This document shows, in pieces, positions 11,527 to 22,263 of a stretch of 64,000 bases of DNA. Each line of letters opens with the position of its first letter. Positions within the stretch are counted from its first letter, which is position 1. Below the pieces are notes generated by a model. The model was not told where the DNA came from. It made no database searches and saw only the letters and a list, made by a program, of their open reading frames with translations. Both the position numbers and the translations under genes were made by a program. Source of the stretch: Hormiphora californensis (lineage: Eukaryota > Ctenophora > Tentaculata > Cydippida > Pleurobrachiidae); contig CM035353.1 in assembly GCA_020137815.1 (NCBI GenBank), positions 5,150,733 to 5,214,732 on the forward strand, written 5' to 3'.

Positions 11527-12916
11527 GGGTACGCTAACCAAAATTTTTTTTCGAGTGCAGGGAAATCTCTCACCGTAGGGTTGTAGGCCATGCCAAGGAG
11601 ACCTCAAATATGCAATTTGAGCTCTCAAGTCGAATTCATATTTTTGCTACAGCTGTTTAAAAAATGTCATGTAAATACGTTTTTGGCATCTCAAAAAATT
11701 TTTTTTAAAGATAGGAGCATGAAAATTTGGGGATCTGAAGAGGACATGAAGGTGAATAACCACAAAAATTTTTTTTGCAATCCGAGCTGATTTCCGGTCC
11801 TGAGATGGATTTCTTTTTTTCCACTTTAACGCCCTATTTGGCAAAGTTCCGAAAACATGTGAAAGCTGTAAATTGGTGAAAAGTTGCGTCTAACGATTAT
11901 CTAAGTGGCCATAAATTTTGGGCGTGTCCTTATTTGAGACAAGCTGTACAGAGTTTTTTTTGTGAAAGCCGTCATTTCAGAAATAAATAAATTCCCTGTA
12001 TCTCAAAAACGGCTGATCGTAGAGACCTGAGACTATGCTTAAACGATTCAGAAGGTCCGATTTTGGGGGGGTCTTCTGAGAGACATTTTGCTCCTACTTC
12101 AACCGTTTTTGCTGTAATTGCGAAAAACAAAAACCCATCTTCGCCATCGTGGATTTTTTGTGATTTTGTTTTTGGTGATTATAGGGACCCATATGGACCA
12201 AATAGTGAAGGAATTAGCTTGTTACACATTTTTCCATAGTTTCGGTCCTTTCTTAGCCAAAATTCCCTAATTACAGGATATTGGAGTTTAGCTTTTGCCC
12301 TTTTCATAGAATTTGTTTTTCGCAATTACAGCAAAAACGGTTGAAGTAGGAGCAAAATGTCTCTCAGAAGACCCCCCCAAAATCGGACCTTCTGAATCGT
12401 TTAAGCATAGTCTCAGGTCTCTACGATCAGCCGTTTTTGAGATACAGGGAATTTATTTATTTCTGAAATGACGGCTTTCACAAAAAAAACTCTGTACAGC
12501 TTGTCTCAAATAAGGACACGCCCAAAATTTATGGCCACTTAGATAATCGTTAGACGCAACTTTTCACCAATTTACAGCTTTCACATGTTTTCGGAACTTT
12601 GCCAAATAGGGCGTTAAAGTGGAAAAAAAGAAATCCATCTCAGGACCGGAAATCAGCTCGGATTGCAAAAAAATTTTTTGTGGTTATTCACCTTCATGTC
12701 CTCTTCAAATCCCCAAATTTTCATGCTCCTATCTATAAAAAATTTTTTTTGAGATGCCAAAAACGTATTTACATGACATTTTTTAAACAGCTGTAGCAAA
12801 AATATGAATTCGACTTGAGAGCTCAAATTGCATATTTGAGGTCTCCTTGGCATGGCCTACAACCCTACGGTGAGAGATTTCCCTGCACTCGAAAAAAAAT
12901 TTTGGTTAGCGTACCC
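11527..12916. mobile_element. TTAA-flanked near-complete palindrome, copy A (1390 bp)
   Basis: TTAA (11523-11526 and 12917-12920) flanks an element starting GGGTACGCTAACCAAAATTT and ending with its reverse complement. The arms match over about 600 bp, leaving an asymmetric loop of about 200 bp (about 12120-12320). TTAA targets are characteristic of piggyBac and Kolobok transposases; neither is encoded here. Open frames in the arms are mirror images and not genes. Copies B (24611) and C (30899) follow. Confidence 0.9.
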
Positions 12917-12920
12917 TTAA

Positions 12921-13231
12921 TATGGGGATTGATTTTAGAGGTAGACGAGAGAGGGACAACAATCTAGATTGTTGATAATTTAGTAGGCCACTGTAGGTCA
13001 TGTTTTCTGCGCCATCGCTCCGTTAATTTTACCAAATCGCCATATTATCGTTTAACTTACTCATGGACCTGACCAGGGATATTTATGCCATTAGGGAACC
13101 CTTCAAGTAGACTTATTGTTTGAGTTGTGAGCACTACATTGAGTATATAATATCTTCATTGAAAGCGTGTTGAAAGCGGCACATTATTACCCCCTAACAG
13201 CTAACTTTAACTTGATGCTCTCGTCGCTCAC
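12921..13231. other. No gene recognised
   Basis: AT-rich sequence between palindrome copy A and a minus-strand exon relic; probably its downstream intron, since the exon at 13232 ends in a donor pointing this way. Confidence 0.4.
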
Positions 13232-13480
13232 CTTTCGTTGCAGCCATGCATATATTCTGTAGAGGTACTTAGCATCATTGCTCAGTGGCCTCCATTGTTC
13301 CGGCTGCAGCTCCTCAAGGTCGGGTGCCCTTATGGGGATGTACCTAATAACCTCCCACAGGTCCGTTGATAGTTCTTCCCCGATTGTGTCCCAACCATTG
13401 GGGCCTTCCGCAGAACGGGGGCGTGTCCAGGGGCGGCCGCGGTAATCCGGCAGGTGGCGGGAATCCGGCGGGGGGCGGGA
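13232..13480 (-). pseudogene. Exon of transposase-like family
   Basis: The frame reads GPNGWDTIGEELSTDLWEVI followed by YIPIRAPDLEELQPEQWRPL and YLYRIYAWLQRK, and ends at donor AAAG|GTGAGC. It parallels WPTIGEDLGTNVWERPIAKY at about 6.7 kb, so it is a second member of that family. The 5' boundary is uncertain. Confidence 0.5.
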
Positions 13481-13654
13481 CCTGCGTGGACGCTTTTAAG
13501 CCTGAGTGTTTGTGCAGTTTGTTTTAGTGGATCAGGCACACATTGAACTGCAGTGTCATCTCCGCCAGAGACTGGAAATGTATCAGCGCTCCTCCTTTCC
13601 GTCCCGTGTTAGCGGTGATAGCATAAGACGCAACCATTCTTTGTAATAACTTCT

Positions 13655-14110
13655 TCAGAGAAATAATAAAGAGTTTCTTTGAAACTGGCTGTGTGTACTG
13701 TGAAGCTGGGCTATCGCCGATCCACGCTGCACGACATTGTCAACTGACTTGTCCCCCCGAAGCAGTGCAGAGATTAGGTTGTTAACATGCTCGGAACAAT
13801 CGTCGAGTGCAATTCTATGCCCAACTCCACATCGCAAATCTAACGGGGAAATTATTGCATAATCCCCCTGGTAAATAATAAAGAGCTGCAACGATAATGT
13901 TAGTTTAATACTTTCTCGAGTTCGATAAATCGCAGAATACAGAACTGCATTATCCGTGATAGTGGACACGTATAATAGAAGTGCATTGAAAACTGCATAA
14001 TTGTCAGCATTGTCAGATTCAGCAAACCCAGCATTCCGGCCCCTGGCAATTAGTATCATTATCACCGTAAAGAAGTAACATGTTTTGTCATTCTTCTCCG
14101 TCATCTCCAT
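13655..14110 (-). CDS. Unrecognised open reading frame, 151 codons
   Basis: Open from an ATG (MEMTEKNDKTCYFF) through GRNAGFAESDNADNYAVFNA and SEHVNNLISALLRGDKSVDN. A possible short intron ends GATACTAATTGCCAG just before GRNAGF, so the true exon may start there. No family was recognised. It lies between the SET fragment and the transposase-like exon on the same strand and may belong to the same mobile unit. Could be a relic. Confidence 0.35.
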   Translation of the reverse strand: MEMTEKNDKTCYFFTVIMILIARGRNAGFAESDNADNYAVFNALLLYVSTITDNAVLYSAIYRTRESIKLTLSLQLFIIYQGDYAIISPLDLRCGVGHRIALDDCSEHVNNLISALLRGDKSVDNVVQRGSAIAQLHSTHSQFQRNSLLFL

Positions 14111-14319
14111 GTCCTCAATTACCTTGTTAATCTTCCCGTCGAACTAGACAGATTGTGCGGACAGTCCCTTCATGTCAGTAATATAGACCTTGCCTCAGCA
14201 GGGCACCATTACAATATGTTTAAATTATCCTTTATTCCACAGAGTATAGGATCCACACTCGCCCCAATAATTGAGAGTGGAACTCTGTTTGACGTTACAT
14301 ATCATGAATTACATATATT

Positions 14320-14649
14320 ATTATTCTACTCTTCTATTATTATGCCTGCTCTCGTCTGTGGGAGCAGCTTCCCTGAATACCTTTGCTGCCCGCTGGTAAG
14401 TTACCACCCCAACAAACACGACCGGACATTTTCCTCCTCCTGGAACCGTGAGTGGTTAACAAAGCGGAGCCAGTTGCTGCTTTTGGGGTTGCCCCCATCC
14501 ACAATGTGGGTCCCGTTGTTACCCCTCACCTTCCACGCATAACCCGAATCCTTCCCCGCTTGCTCCACAGCCTTGTACTGGCTGGAAGTCAGCCTCTTCC
14601 CCTTGTAGTTTCCTATTAACAGGGGATCACTGAAAGCAGTGCTGAACAT
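14320..14649 (-). pseudogene. N-terminal half of a PRDM-like SET domain
   Basis: Minus-strand frame: DPLLIGNYKGKRLTSSQYK, then AGKDSGYAWKVRGNNGTHI, then SNWLRFVNHSRFQEEENV. The GxYxG start, the IDG-like turn and NWxRFVNxxRxxEEENV are hallmarks of PRDM/SET methyltransferase domains. After ENVRSCLLG a one-base shift leads into VTYQRAAKVFREAAP, which corresponds to the following strand. The frameshift and lack of a complete domain make this a relic. Confidence 0.65.
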
Positions 14650-14833
14650 TCGACCACCCCAGAATCCCTCATTAAACCCTCGACCTGGCTAAAGAATTTT
14701 ATCCCTGGCACAAATAGAAAAGAACCAACCACAAACTTCACCAACCCCTTTTTATAAGACTATAGTTGGTACAGGGGTGATGTACAGGGGTGATGTAACT
14801 GCGTAATTGTTCAAAATAAGCAGTTTTTTGGTT

Positions 14834-14945
14834 GTCACCCCTCACCTTCCAGGCATAGCCCGAATCCTTCCCCGCTTGCTCCACAGCCTTGTACTTGCTT
14901 GTACTGGCTGGACGCCAGCCTCTTCCTTTTTAGTTTCCTATTGAT
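14834..14945 (-). repeat. Partial duplicate of the SET-fragment sequence
   Basis: Repeats about 110 bp of the SET region (YKAVEQAGKDSGYAWKVRG) with an internal duplication of GTACTTGCTT. It ends where the coding similarity stops, which indicates local duplication of the repeat. Confidence 0.7.
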
Positions 14946-15079
14946 ATAGGTTATTATGTATGTGACCACGATAAACAGATACCAAAGAAAGTGGAAAAAT
15001 ATTTCTTTCTCTTACCGAGAACCAGGCCGCATTCAATGTCTTTTGTCGAAAAAAAACGCTAAGCCCAGCCTGTGGTATT

Positions 15080-15200
15080 CATATGGACTTTTTTATCTCC
15101 GCATAATATATCATGTGTCCCTGGGTCCGTATCCTCCTCCCGGCAGGGTGTCAGATCCCCATGCTCCTCACAGGGGCCAATCGTCCTTCTTTTATTAGGG
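15080..15200 (-). other. Possible exon relic
   Basis: An open frame reads TIGPCEEHGDLTPCREEDTD then ILCGDKKVHMNTTG. Its composition looks coding and it lies upstream (minus strand) of the SET fragments, but no splice sites are clear. Confidence 0.25.
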
Positions 15201-15282
15201 ATTCTACTCTTCTGAAAATATGTATTATGAACTACATTATATTATAATGTTGTTTGAATTGTTCATACTATTATTTTTTCCC

Positions 15283-15355
15283 TGCCCGGGTGAATGCCGA
15301 AGGCATTCACCCGGATGCCTTTTTACTTTGTAAAAAGGCATAGCAGGGTTAGAAT
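15283..15355. repeat. Two adjacent perfect hairpins
   Basis: GGGTGAATGCC/GGCATTCACCC (3-base loop) is followed at once by ATGCCTTTTTAC/GTAAAAAGGCAT. The outer ends CCTGC and GCAGG also pair, so the whole forms a cruciform-capable MITE of about 70 bp. Confidence 0.75.
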
Positions 15356-15842
15356 TCGAAAACGACATTTTGGTATACTAACTAAATTGGTAGAGGGACC
15401 TTTTTGGTCACACTTTCGTTGCGAGGGGCAACCCGGTACCACCCGGTGTACTCAGCGTAGCAACTGAGCCGTGCGCACATCAACAAGGTGCTCCTTTATC
15501 AAAACTTACAATGACACAGTTTGATGGACGTGTATGCGTGTGCCACTCAACAAAACATGAATAGCGCTGCCGCGTGTTTCGCGTGTCACATACACATTGT
15601 CAATGTCATCTTGCGAGTCGAGTGTGAGAGGTTAGATAAGTAGTTAAGTTGGAATGTCAAAAGCTGGTTAGCAAGTGTCATGTGAGTAAACTAAGCTATG
15701 TGAGAAGTATACTGACAGCTAGATCGTATGCATCTCACATTACATTATGACCAAGCCTTGATCCTGTTGAGAGTGACACGTGAAACGGTAGGGCAGGGAA
15801 ACACAGCATTATGAATACATAATGCAATGATACTTGTTTATT

Positions 15843-16172
15843 TTATAAAAAGGTACAACAGCACAAAATGTTGTTGGATAACGGGTCAAGTCTCTGAACC
15901 TGTTTCGGCATGTGGAGCAGAACATGGAAATTGTTCGTCGTAAATCCAGGTCCAAAGATCCGGAGAACCTCCTTAAAAAAGTTGTCAATCTGTTCTTCCG
16001 CTGTTTCGATGTCAGCTGTTGACGGTGACGTGCCGGAGGGCAGGATGGTGGCACTAGGTGAAACCAAGCACAAGCTGTTGAGACAGAGGGAGCCCTTCAG
16101 GAAGAACGCAATGTGGCCAGTTTCAGTCACAGTGTCCGTTCCTACATTCCCCTGTATTCTTTTGCGTTTCAA
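15843..16172 (-). pseudogene. DUF4218-like transposon protein fragment
   Basis: The 109-codon frame contains AEEQIDNFFKEVLRIFGPGF followed by TTNNFHVLLHMPKQVQRLDP. The pattern FG...T.N.H.L.H....V...GPL resembles the C-terminal DUF4218-type region of some cut-and-paste transposon proteins. Family assignment is tentative. No complete transposase is present. Confidence 0.4.
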
Positions 16173-16180
16173 TGTTAATA

Positions 16181-16643
16181 TTTAAAGGTTGACAAGATAC
16201 CTAAAACTTTTCGTATATCGTCTTATTTTGATTTATCATTAATTTTCAGCATTTTTTTCAGAATTTTTTGTCGGCTAGAAAAAAATTCGAAATAGGGGGT
16301 CTACCGATATTGTCAGCACTGGTTTTACTGGGCACACTCACTGCGTCTCGCAAATTGAAATTCACGTTTCCAGTTCCTCAAAAGATAAAGACTTGATCTT
16401 GGTTGCGTTGGATTGGTCTCAATAAGACCTTTCCAACGCTACCAAAACGGTTTCTGTATCTCATCAGGAACCGGAGATATTACGTTATCAATTTTAAAAA
16501 AAAGGCACACTCATTTGTCAGTAGACCCCCTATTTTGCACATATTTCTAGCCGACAAAAAATGCTGAAAAAATGCTGAAAATTAATGATAAATCAAAATA
16601 AGACGATATACGAAAAGTTTTAGGTATCTTGTCAACCTTTAAA
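16181..16643. mobile_element. TTTAAAGGTTGACAAGATACC inverted-repeat element
   Basis: Arms of about 90 bp (TTTAAAGGTTGACAAGATAC inverted at both ends) enclose about 280 bp that includes GGTCTTATTGAGACC-like and GTGAGTGTGCCCAGTAAA-type sequence. A much longer relative spans 58639-61240. The flanking GTAAAAAAGTCATAATATTA recurs at 16875, suggesting an associated direct repeat. Confidence 0.8.
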
Positions 16644-16888
16644 GTAAAAAAGTCATAATATTATTCATATCGAACGATATCTCTCAGATTAGTTAAGATC
16701 ATTAAGAATTGAACGAGTGGTTTTAGTATGAACTGATCAAAATCGCAGCCAGAGGTTTTCAAGAAAATCAAAGGGGTTAAAATATTTTTAAATCTAACGA
16801 CAGTTGGTTATCATCACAGGGTACATACTCGATATAGACGAATTCGTGGTCTGCACACCATCACTATTAATATTTAAAGTAATAAAAG

Positions 16889-17205
16889 TCATAATATTAT
16901 TAAAATTGAATGATATCTCTCACTTTGATTGATGTTGTTGTCTCTCACTTTGATGACCTCATCGATCATGGGGCTACGCACCGAACTGGCATTTTCCTTT
17001 TGGACTTCACTCATGATTCGTACCATGAAAGGGTAATGCGTACTAATGAAATCCAGAAGTAGCCCCTTCACGGGAGTACAGTGGAAGAGGAGCCCGCGTT
17101 TCATCACATCAGTCCCACATACACACACCATGCCACTGCCAGGATTGACGGGTGCAACAACCCTGTCAGAGCACTTTTCGTTGGGACACGCTCTAGATAC
17201 TCCAC
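16889..17205 (-). pseudogene. Possible RPA-like zinc-binding fragment
   Basis: After an acceptor-like GGAGTATCTAG the frame reads ACPNEKCSDRVVAPVNPGSG then MVCVCG, followed by DVMKRGLLFHCTPVKG. The CPxxxC..(about 16)..CxC arrangement ahead of a beta-rich stretch recalls the zinc ribbon of RPA-type OB folds, which some Helitrons carry. Only one segment is visible, so the identification is weak. Confidence 0.3.
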
Positions 17206-17262
17206 AGCTTCACGGGCTCTGCTGCACTCAGCTCAGTGTCAAACTTGGCTTTACTTTATAAC

Positions 17263-17717
17263 CTAGGTAGCTGGGGACAAGTAGAAAGGGTTTCCTTCTG
17301 CAGCTTCAAGGCGGGTTTTAAAAAACAGCCTTCTTGCGTGAGTAAACACTGATTTGGTGGAGCGGATCTCTGCTATGAATGCTTCCTCTGTTTTTAGCAC
17401 TTTCTCATGTGGTACCGGTTTACCTTTGTTTTTCTTTTTGAGTGCTTGCTTCAGCGCTTTCTTGTATATCCGTTCAGCTTTCCTGCGCCTCGAAGGGCAT
17501 CGTAGCACTCCTGTGTGAACCATTGCGGTTTATTCGAGAGTTTAATTTCTCTTTCCTCAATTGGAGCCAGCTCATCCAGTATTTGTCCCAGAGTCGTATT
17601 GTAGAGTTGGACACATTCTTCCACGGAATGTGGGAGAGGGAGTTGACAGAGTTTCGATTCTGATAATATGATATATAACACCCTCATCTTGGTATTTTTC
17701 TGGGGGGTGGGGGCCAT
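17263..17717 (-). pseudogene. CR1/L2-type LINE fragment (linker between endonuclease and RT)
   Basis: Frames read YNTTLGQILDELAPIEEREI, then LSNKPQWFTQECYDALR and, after a shift, RRRKAERIYKKALKQ. The order LD..AP......W....C..A...RRKAER is typical of the region between endonuclease and reverse transcriptase in L2/CR1 LINEs. A frameshift separates the two halves. No RT motif follows. Confidence 0.6.
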
Positions 17718-17803
17718 TGAATGTCTTAAATCGCTTGAAACTGTGAATTTGAAGTGTTATAAGAGCACCGTTCGGTCCTACGTGGGGTCACCTTTCCAGC
17801 CAA

Positions 17804-18468
17804 TCAATTGTGAATTGGTAAGATGACCTTCCTGATTCCTTTTGCCCAGTAGCCGGCCGCATTATATGCCCCGTTTTCCTGCTCTTGTCTTGTTTCAAAT
17901 TCCAAGAGAAAATGGACAAAGTTTTCTGGGCTGCTGACCCACGGGTCCTTTGTTTGTTGGCTGTAACCTTCTTCGGGGGAGCCCATCTTGACTGGGGGTC
18001 ATGGAGATTGCTGGAGGTTTTCTTCTTTTAATAATTAACTAATATAATATAACGAAATTTAATTATAGATTATTGGACGTCTTACGAGCAGGTACACCCT
18101 CCACCGGAGACTCAATCATTGTCAATCATTGTTTTAGTAACTAGAAAATTGTTTACAACCGAACTGCACTATAACTCCGATCTTCGAGGTGTATCCCCGT
18201 GACCTTTCACCCCTTTTTTGGTAGGTCCCATCTTCCTTGACGGAAATTTTGACCGGATCAACTCCGTGTTTTCCTTCCTGTGTGCATTTAAAGACTTTTC
18301 CCGGTTTTCAGACAGTAACTCCTCGGCCTGAGAAACCATGCACTGTGCTTTCAAAGATGAGAACACCCCCGCTCTCTCATTTCTCAACCTACTGACTGGG
18401 AAATGTACTGTGTTGATTGAGAGAAAGGTGGTGTTGTGGTAAATATTTATTTTAGTCGAGTTGAACAT
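17804..18468 (-). other. Two short coding-like blocks, unrecognised
   Basis: Blocks at 18169-18468 (AEELLSENREKSLNAHRKEN, MGPTKKGVKGHGDTPRRSEL) and 17804-17986 (MGSPEEGYSQQTKDPWVSSP) have coding-like composition and a loosely repeated basic motif. They may be duplicated exons of a decayed gene. No start, splice or domain evidence fixes them. Confidence 0.25.
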
Positions 18469-18675
18469 GAATGAAACAAACCGTTTTCAAGTTTAAAAAG
18501 GGGTAGTATAAAATATATTATTTGTCCTGCAGCATGTGAAGTAGTGGGGCACACAGTGCCTTGATGTCCAGGGGTGGCAGATCATATTGTTTATAATGTT
18601 AAACAAAAAATCAAAAGAAAACTATTGATATTTTCTTACGTTACGAACGTTTCATGGCAATTAAAAGACCAATCT

Positions 18676-19600
18676 TCAGACGATATAGGATTTATAATGT
18701 TTGATAGTGTCGTTGGTGTTGCTGTATCTGGAAGGGAGTTGCTGGAGATTGGCCGCGAGGTGCCGAATGTAATTGATGTTACTGGGCGGCAGGTTTGCAA
18801 ACTCTCGTCCCAAGTCTACTGCTTCCCTGATAGCATTGTTTCTCTTTATACATAAAACGGGTAAGGGTACTTGGTTTGCTGGAGTGTGGGAGCTAGCTGC
18901 GGCTCTAGCAGCGCTGTCTGCAAGTTCATTCCCTAAACAACCTGAATGACCCCGTACCCAGTGTAGTTCTACTTTTCCAATTCGAAGCACTAGCTTGTCC
19001 AGGGTGGTTGCTGTTTGGTGTAATTCTAGCATTGTGGTGAGAAAAGGGCTTGCCAATTTCCTGAGTACTGCCTGGCTATCTGAGAAGATATAAAGTCCTG
19101 TGCAGAAGTTTCCTGGGATGAGTAATTCCTGTTGTGTACCCGCCTCTAACTCAGAATGGCGATCAGTGGTGGACGGCCACTAATCACTCTTACCCAGACA
19201 CAGCCTACTCTGTCCTCCGCGAATAGGGACCCACCTGTGAACAGGTGTGTCGCTCCGTTAAAATCGATCCTATAGATCCCATCCTGAATGATAACCTGGA
19301 AGCGACGGTCAAGGTTGGAGGAGTGATGCTTCTTTACCTCCGTCAGGGGATTGCGCATGAATCGGGCAGCCTCCATATTGGCTCTCGAACATACCACTGA
19401 GGATAGTGGAGTTATATTGGCGAGGTTAAATATCCCAAACTCAAAGGCAAAACCATTGAGATACACGGCTACACGTTTTGTTCGACACCGAGGGCTTAGA
19501 AACAGACATACCGCTCATTTTAGACGGGCCATTCCCGCTCTTGACTTGTATGTAACGCGCCGAGACTCCTGTGATATAAAAGTGCAGGGCGCGTAGGCAA
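18676..19600 (-). pseudogene. LINE RNase H domain relic
   Basis: Minus-strand order: FTGGSLFAEDRVGCVWVRVI (position of the usual TDGS, with the first catalytic Asp read as Gly), then SELEAGTQQELL and LYIFSDSQAVLRKLASP, then VELHWVRGHSGCLGNELADS. These are the four RNase H motifs (D, E, D, D) of I/Jockey/R1-type LINEs. A frameshift lies between the first and second parts and the first Asp is lost, so it is inactive. Reverse transcriptase is missing. Confidence 0.75.
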
Positions 19601-20440
19601 TGCGCAAAGTTTTAGCTGCCCGCGCGCAGGTCCTTCTCCTTCTCATTTTGCCGCCATTTCTCTAAATGCCTTCTTGCCTTGGAGTTGGAACGTCGTTTCT
19701 TGTCTCCTGTTTGTATGTGTTCTGGTGCCTTTTTGTGTTCCTTGTCTGGTAGTGATTGACTGATTTTCGGTTCCTACATGAATCTTTTAGGCATGTTTTA
19801 ATGTTTCGAGCTTGTAGTTTCTCAGTTCTCTCTCATATCTGATATTTTAGTTTGGTAAAATGACTTTATAAACTTGATTAAAGGCTAACTGAAAGATCGG
19901 TATATTAATCAGTAGTTATTAACAGACAACAGTCCATTCTATATGGCGTAGTTGGAAATAACAGTGTATAGCTGTTCTGTGTCTTGGGTCCGGTGTCCTG
20001 GTGGGTAGGTGGCCTGGGAGGAAACGGGTCATCTTCGCAATTACGGGTGGCCGTAGAGTACCTACATCTGGCCTCGCAATATCATATTATAAAAGAAAAC
20101 ACGGTGACTTTTGGGGCTGTGGCATTGCCACCACAGTTGAATTTAATTCGAATGGCTCATTTCCCCAATATATTTTGTTAATATTTTGTCGACCATTAGT
20201 TGTCTTTTGCAGCCTATGCAGCTTGCTGAAATAAGAAATACCTTCTCAGCATTTGCAGTTTCTGTTGTGTATTTTTGCTGAAACTTGGAGCTAAGTATGT
20301 GCAGCAGACCACTTATCCAGACCCTCACTAGAAATTCCCCATCACAATCCCCGTCCCGGGTCCCCCTCCCCGTTTCTGATACGTTCCATCACACTTTATT
20401 GTGATCTAAGGTTCCCCTCGCAAATCTCCTGAGCTATAAA
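19600..20440. other. No confident gene
   Basis: The 19600-19740 stretch encodes a basic KRRSNSKARRHLEKWRQ-like peptide on the minus strand and may be upstream LINE sequence. The remainder shows no recognisable feature. Confidence 0.3.
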
Positions 20441-20647
20441 TGGGGGGGGGGGGGGGGGGTCCAGCCCTAAAAAAGCTAACGGTACCCTGATTTTGGTCTA
20501 TGGCCTTTTTTAACTTTTTTTAGCCCCTATTTTCTTTAAAAAAATTCAAAGCTATTTTTCAATGTCCTGAAAGAGCACAAAAAAGCTAAAGGTACCCTAA
20601 TTCTGGCCGATGGCTTAGCTTTTTAGGGCTGGACCCCCCCCCCCCCC
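20441..20647. mobile_element. Poly(G)/poly(C)-ended fold-back element
   Basis: Starts with a long G run then TCCAGCCCTAAAAAAGCTAA, and ends TTAGCTTTTTAGGGCTGGA then a long C run. GGTACCCTGATTTTGGTC and GGTACCCTAATTCTGGCC repeat directly inside. A partial relative is at 43852-43946. Confidence 0.8.
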
Positions 20648-20959
20648 AATTGCCCCTCCACCTATTATCTACAACATTTATAGATCATTATTAACCATTA
20701 TGATGCAATAATAATGTATATATTTAGGGGGGATGTCTCATGTCTTGATTTGTATCGAAAATAACAACGATGCCAACATTGGGTACGTGTGTACTATCCC
20801 CCCGTTCTGGTATGTTCCATCACTCTTGATAGTAATCTGTACGAGCTGGCAGCCGTCAGAATCATGTTGGTTAGTTTCACGATAGCAACAGGACCACTAG
20901 TGCAGCTCCAATATAGCATGTCATATTAAGCAGGAAAACACTGTGGCTGGGCCCAATTC

Positions 20960-21590
20960 TTTTCAGCAAAGTGGACTGCTACCATCAAATGCTCCTCCAA
21001 CATATTGCCTGTGCCTGGGAATCTTTTCTTCAGTGTTGCCACAGCCAGGTCTGCTTATCCCGACCATGTATTGTCACTGGCACTAGGGTTTCCCATATTA
21101 AACACCTGTGACAGGTCGGTTCCTTCATCGCTATCAGGGACTTTCAGGCACAAAATCACACGTTTCCTGGAAATGCTGATGTGCTCTCTTCTTCCCCTTC
21201 CTTCCTTGGCCACGTTTTCACCCTCTCCAAAATTTGGACGTAGACAAGATAATTGCCATCAGGTCATACAGGATCGACAGGTCGTGCTGGAGGAACTTCA
21301 GGTCTTTCAGAAGTTTTGGTGTCCGCAGCTTCACGCCCATTTCACCTGCCAGTTCAATCGCCAACTCGTTTATCTTGGGGTCACGGAAAAACTTGACCAC
21401 TGCCGCCATATCCTCATGCACTTTCTTCAGTTCAGGGAATGCCTTCAGGGTGTGACGTGTCTGAAGCTGAGCTCATTCATATATGGGCCCCGTCCCATAC
21501 CCAGAAGATCTCACTCTTCTTGCCCAACTTTTCGGCAACATGTTCAGCAAAGTGGACTGCTACCATCAAACTGTTTCTTTAGTTTTTGAA
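20960..21590 (-). pseudogene. hAT-like transposase fragment
   Basis: Frames on the minus strand read LMVAVHFAEHVAEKLGKKSE and, after a shift, FPELKKVHEDMAAVVKFFRD and LLKDLKFLQHDLSILYDL. The helix-rich ELKKVHEDMAAVVKFFR segment recalls the central part of hAT-family transposases. The block is bracketed by direct repeats of CAGCAAAGTGGACTGCTACC (about 20967 and 21545). Family placement is tentative. Confidence 0.35.
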
Positions 21591-21714
21591 AATCGAGCTA
21601 AAACATGCTAGTCGCTAGACATATTAATACTAGTAATAGTATTAATATAATTAATAGTTATTAATTATATTAATACTATTTTCACATATTAATACTATTT
21701 TCACTAATGTGCTA

Positions 21715-22263
21715 GTTAGCAGCTAACGGTGTAGCAGTGTGCGTGACAACTTTTTTCGTCATAGAAACTATCTCTCTGTCATAGAAACAACTTTAAGTTA
21801 TCTATTTGAATGAATGGGGGTAGAAGGATTAGGGAACATGGCGGGGTGGAGCAGTGTTTTTGGAGTAGGGTGGAAAACTTTGGAAGGGGGGGGGGGGGGT
21901 CACTACAGAGCCTCAGGGCTATCCATCATACTTTCGCACTCACACTTACCCTGGCCGAGCCGGGGTCAACGTCATGAAGGCGGTTAGGAAGTTGTTTCTT
22001 ATTTCGGAAAAACTCATGTCTTCTAAAGTCCAAGAACGCCCTAACAGCTAGTTAGCAGCTAACGGTGTAGCAGTGTGCGTGATGAAATGCAACTAACACA
22101 AACCTTTGTGTACGGGTATAGTTTTGTATCTGAACAAGATAATCTCAGTTTGTCCTTCTTTTCTGAGAGGCCACGCCTCTAGAACAACTTTTTTCGTCAT
22201 AGAAACTATCTCTCTGTCATAGAAACAACTTTAAGTTATCTATTTGAATGAATGGGGGGGGGG
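21715..22263. repeat. Direct duplication flanking ~230 bp
   Basis: AGCAGCTAACGGTGTAGCAG (about 21717 and 22049) and CAACTTTTTTCGTCATAGAA (about 21746 and 22182) each occur twice, ending both times in TTTGAATGAATGGGGG. The second copy is split by about 100 bp between the two motifs. Poly(G) runs close each. Confidence 0.75.

Noticed and set aside
11590-12853. Conserved 65-residue proteins (MPNRALKWKKRNPSQD) occurring near palindromes A, B and C
   Set aside because: They fall entirely within the arms of the TTAA palindrome and appear as mirror copies on both strands; conservation comes from the repeat.
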